From an uncultured Collinsella sp. (GTDB lineage Bacteria; Actinomycetota; Coriobacteriia; Coriobacteriales; Coriobacteriaceae): 9,986 bases of DNA. A program made the translations under genes and the position numbers. Below the pieces are notes generated by a model, which was not told the origin of the DNA, did not search any database, and worked only from the letters and a program-made list of their open reading frames with translations. Positions within the stretch are counted from its first letter, which is position 1. Every line of letters starts with the position of its first letter. Below, piece by piece: positions 6,247 through 9,986 of this stretch. The stretch is taken from positions 1 to 9,986 of the forward strand of contig URYU01000064.1 in NCBI GenBank assembly GCA_900552155.1. Reading direction: 5' to 3'.

Positions 6247-6283
6247 AGGCTCCCCCCCCTAGGATGGACCCCAGGGGGAGCCT
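6247..6283. repeat. 10-bp inverted repeat containing a C8 tract
   Basis: AGGCTCCCCC (6247-6256) is exactly inverted at 6274-6283 (GGGGGAGCCT), 17 bases apart. A run of eight C (6252-6259) overlaps the left arm. It sits between the GH4 stop and the hairpin at 6221-6242, so it may be part of the same 3' region. Confidence 0.55.
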
Positions 6284-6337
6284 ATGGACCTCAAAGGCCG
6301 CTGCGAACCGTTCGCAGTCGGGCCGTCGAAGGCCTCG

Positions 6338-6670
6338 TTACTTAAGCTCAGGCCAGAAATCCTTGTTGGCCTCGATCATGTCGTCGAGAATCTCCTTGGC
6401 GACCGTCATGGACGGCACGGTCTTGTTGAGCGTGAACGCCTTGAGCGCCTTCTCATACGAACCCTCGATGCACGCCTCGACCACGAGCTTCTCGGAGTTG
6501 AGCTGCTGCATCATGAGGCCCTGCTGGAACAGCGGGATGTTGTCGCGCGAGATGACCTCGGGGCCGTTCTTGCCGATGTAGGCGGGAAGCTCGACCATCG
6601 CGTCGTACGGCATGTTCGGGATAGCGCCGCGGTTCTGGCAAATGACCAGGAAGCGAGCGAAGGCGCTGCA
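6338..6670 (-). pseudogene. C-terminal fragment of a GH4 6-phospho-glucosidase
   Basis: About 107 codons match the end of glycoside hydrolase family 4 enzymes of the maltose-6'-phosphate / 6-phospho-alpha-glucosidase type. These are NAD- and Mn-dependent cytoplasmic enzymes that split phosphorylated disaccharides brought in by PTS transporters. Readable family segments are FLVICQNRGAIPN, AMVELPAYI, GPEVI, IPLFQQGLM, EKLVVEA, AFTLNKTVPS and the C-terminal ANKDFWPELK. Full-length members have about 440 residues. The N-terminal NAD-binding domain and catalytic metal-binding part are absent, and there is no start codon or ribosome binding site. The open frame continues upstream to 6838, but there it runs out of frame through the sortase tail and is not protein-like. 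The fragment begins between about 6660 and 6700, directly after the sortase stop. Truncated relic or assembly join; no PTS gene is nearby. Confidence 0.8.
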
Positions 6671-6701
6671 CTTCGAGCGATATTGAGCACCAATGCGGGC
6701 G

Positions 6702-7841
6702 CTACCGCAGGTGTCGCCCGCGATACTCGGGTGAATAAGCATCGGAATCGGGGGAAGCCGAGGAGGCTGAAGCAGAGGAGGCGAAGGGGGCCGCAGGCCT
6801 GGAGGCTCCCACGGCCCACCCGTTTCCGCCATCGCCACCAGCCGCGTCGGCGTCCAGCGTCACCGCGGCGGCAACGGCGGCACGCTGCGCCGCGCGCCGC
6901 TTCTTGCGCACGCGCCCGGCCACAACGAGACCCACAACAATCGCCAGCAGCGCGCCCAGAACGCCCAGCGCCACCGCGGTGGTGTTGATGCCCTGCGCGT
7001 CCTCGGGCACGGGGACCTCATCCGGAATGCTTGCACGCACACCCGATACCAGCAGGCGGTGCGAGTTCACGCCGTAGGGCGTGCAGGTCATGAGCGTCAC
7101 GCGGTCCTCGCCGGCGGGCACGCGCAGCTTGGAATCGTCGTCGGGCTCAATCTCGTCAATGCGGTCGATCTTGTAACCCAGCTCCTCGCCCATCACCTCG
7201 ATGTAGAACGAGTCGCCCACCTGCAGCTCATCCAAGCGCGTGAACAGGAGCGAGCCCGGCACGCCACGGTGACCGGTGAGCACGGCATGCGTGCTCTCGC
7301 CGCCCACGGGCAGCGACGTTCCGTACAGGTGGCCGGCGCCCGCGGCGAGCACCTCGGTGGAGGTGCCGTGGTACACGGGCAGATTCACGTCGATCTTGGG
7401 GATACGCACCGAGCACATAAGGCCCGCTCCCGCGTTAAGGAGTCCCTGGTAGGTGGTATCTTGCGAGGCGATGGAATCCTCAGAGCCAGAGGCGGTGGAG
7501 GCGCCAGAGGTGTTTCCAAACGGGTCCACGACCTCGCCGATAACGTCCTGACCGCCGGCAGCCAGCTGCTCGTTATAGGCGCGAGCGGCCGCGAGGGCCT
7601 CCTCCGCTTGCGGATAGGGCCAGCCATCCACGGTGTTTTGCGCAGCGGTAACGGCGGCAGTTTGCTCGGCCTGGGACATGGCGCGCAGGACGAGGGGCGT
7701 GGCCACGATAACAAAGCCGGCGGCAAAGCACAGAAGGGAAAGCAGGCGCAGGACGAGGGGCGGTTTACGCCGGCTGGTGGAAGCCGGGTTCGAACCGCCC
7801 CTCGGCGTGCGCATCGTCGATACGGGCTTGATTGCCTTCAT
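6702..7841 (-). CDS. Class C (pilin-polymerising) sortase
   Basis: Membrane transpeptidase that links pilins through their LPxTG signals. I start it at 7841 (379 residues, MKAIKPVS), where GGAGGTGA lies five bases before the ATG. The frame is open to 7997 but the added 52 residues are arginine-rich and lack a site. Features in order: membrane segment about 29-53; canonical class C lid DPF at 106-108; IPKIDVNLPVYHG; catalytic His191 (LTGHRG), Cys253 (TLMTC, then TPYGVN) and Arg262 (SHRLL); second membrane segment about 289-309; a basic KKRR stop; and a 60-residue Ala/Ser/Gly-rich cytoplasmic tail. The tail is unusually long and ends at the suspect junction with the GH4 fragment, so the last residues may not be native. 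It follows the LPMTG pilin by 165 bases and is its likely polymerase. Confidence 0.93.
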   Translation of the reverse strand: MKAIKPVSTMRTPRGGSNPASTSRRKPPLVLRLLSLLCFAAGFVIVATPLVLRAMSQAEQTAAVTAAQNTVDGWPYPQAEEALAAARAYNEQLAAGGQDVIGEVVDPFGNTSGASTASGSEDSIASQDTTYQGLLNAGAGLMCSVRIPKIDVNLPVYHGTSTEVLAAGAGHLYGTSLPVGGESTHAVLTGHRGVPGSLLFTRLDELQVGDSFYIEVMGEELGYKIDRIDEIEPDDDSKLRVPAGEDRVTLMTCTPYGVNSHRLLVSGVRASIPDEVPVPEDAQGINTTAVALGVLGALLAIVVGLVVAGRVRKKRRAAQRAAVAAAVTLDADAAGGDGGNGWAVGASRPAAPFASSASASSASPDSDAYSPEYRGRHLR

Positions 7842-7889
7842 GTGGTTCACCTCCGGGGGTGTGGGTGCGAGGACACGGTTAATGCACCA

Positions 7890-7921
7890 CACCCCGCCGC
7901 GGGTCCAAGCGCGACGGGGTG
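7890..7921 (-). promoter_or_regulatory. Intercistronic stem-loop between pilin and sortase
   Basis: In minus-strand RNA, CACCCCGUCGCG pairs with CGCGGCGGGGUG over 12 positions (one G-U) around the eight-base loop CUUGGACC. It lies 85 bases after the pilin stop and about 48 before the sortase start. There is no U-run, so it is better read as an mRNA-stability or partial-attenuation element that lets the pilin be made in excess of the sortase than as a full terminator. The G-U pair means the symmetry holds only in the operon-sense RNA. Confidence 0.5.
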
Positions 7922-8006
7922 CGGCGAAAGGGAATGTGAGAACGCGGCGCGCAGGCGCTGATAGGAGACGACGATCGCCCGCTCGCCGCGTCATCAAGCT
8001 AGGGAA

Positions 8007-9986
<1,980 letters not shown>

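Larger units (their letters stand above)
5933..6337. other. Gene-free stretch between pilin remnant and GH4 remnant
   Basis: I recognise no protein or RNA family here on either strand. It contains a 14-base perfect palindrome GGGCGCCGGCGCCC (5944-5957), GC-rich CCCGGG-containing inverted repeats (6064-6085), a plus-strand ribosome-binding-site-like start near 6172-6185, and two strong hairpins at 6221-6242 and 6247-6283. The frame entering the pilin remnant runs through its left part without a pilin-like sequence, so the DNA may come from elsewhere in the genome or from another genome. Confidence 0.5.

Noticed and set aside
6671..6838. N-terminal extension of the GH4 frame (MAMAETGG...)
   Set aside because: It is the sortase tail read in another frame: proline/arginine-rich, no start signal, no GH4 similarity.
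7782..7805. GGGTTCGAACC, resembling a tRNA T-arm
   Set aside because: It lies inside the sortase reading frame (Gly-Ser-Asn-Pro codons), and no matching acceptor, D-arm or anticodon arm can be built around it.
7842..7997. Longer start for the 6702-7841 sortase
   Set aside because: The extra 52 residues are low-complexity arginine-rich, lack a ribosome binding site and run through the intercistronic hairpin; the start at 7841 has GGAGGTGA at the right distance.

Overview
The window looks like high-GC Coriobacteriia DNA, most likely Collinsella or a close relative. The family-level evidence is a gatCAB operon with a zinc-binding GatB, two class C (pilin) sortases, and LPxTG pilins with E-box CnaB-type domains. 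This genus guess comes from recall of protein style, not a search. The last ~770 bases (9216-9986) do not fit: they encode a Bacteroidales-type ClpB segment joined in frame to the pilin. I read that as an assembly chimera rather than biology.

Layout, nearly all on the minus strand, listed here in direction of transcription from right to left. (1) 9986-9216: ClpB segment, open at the window edge. (2) ~9215-8007: C-terminal part of a large LPMTG backbone pilin without signal peptide. (3) 7841-6702: class C sortase, after a strong intercistronic stem-loop. (4) ~6670-6338: C-terminal end of a family-4 (GH4) phospho-glucosidase with no start. (5) 6337-5933: no recognisable gene, several hairpins. 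(6) 5932-5516: C-terminal end of a second, LPLTG pilin, preceded by an in-frame stop, followed by a clear Rho-independent terminator at 5377-5414. (7) 5209-5060: unrecognised 49-residue membrane peptide with an excellent ribosome binding site and a LexA-box-like sequence upstream. (8) 4797-3859: second class C sortase. (9) 3858-3534: repeat-rich spacer with perfect inverted repeats. (10) 3533-32: gatC-gatA-gatB, each pair overlapping by one base (TAATG).

GatCAB amidates misacylated Glu-tRNA(Gln) (and/or Asp-tRNA(Asn)) and is housekeeping. The sortase and pilin genes are a pilus-assembly locus: the sortases cut the LPxTG signal of pilins and polymerise them on the cell surface. Two pilins and one sugar hydrolase are cut off at their N-terminal side, so 5930-9220 is a mosaic with at least three suspect joins (near 5933, 6660-6700 and 9211-9218). 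Read mapping should come before any biological story here. The one candidate for something undescribed is the 4955-5333 block: small membrane peptide, possible SOS operator, and a possible converging antisense RNA. This resembles the layout of type I toxin-antitoxin loci but is inferred by eye.
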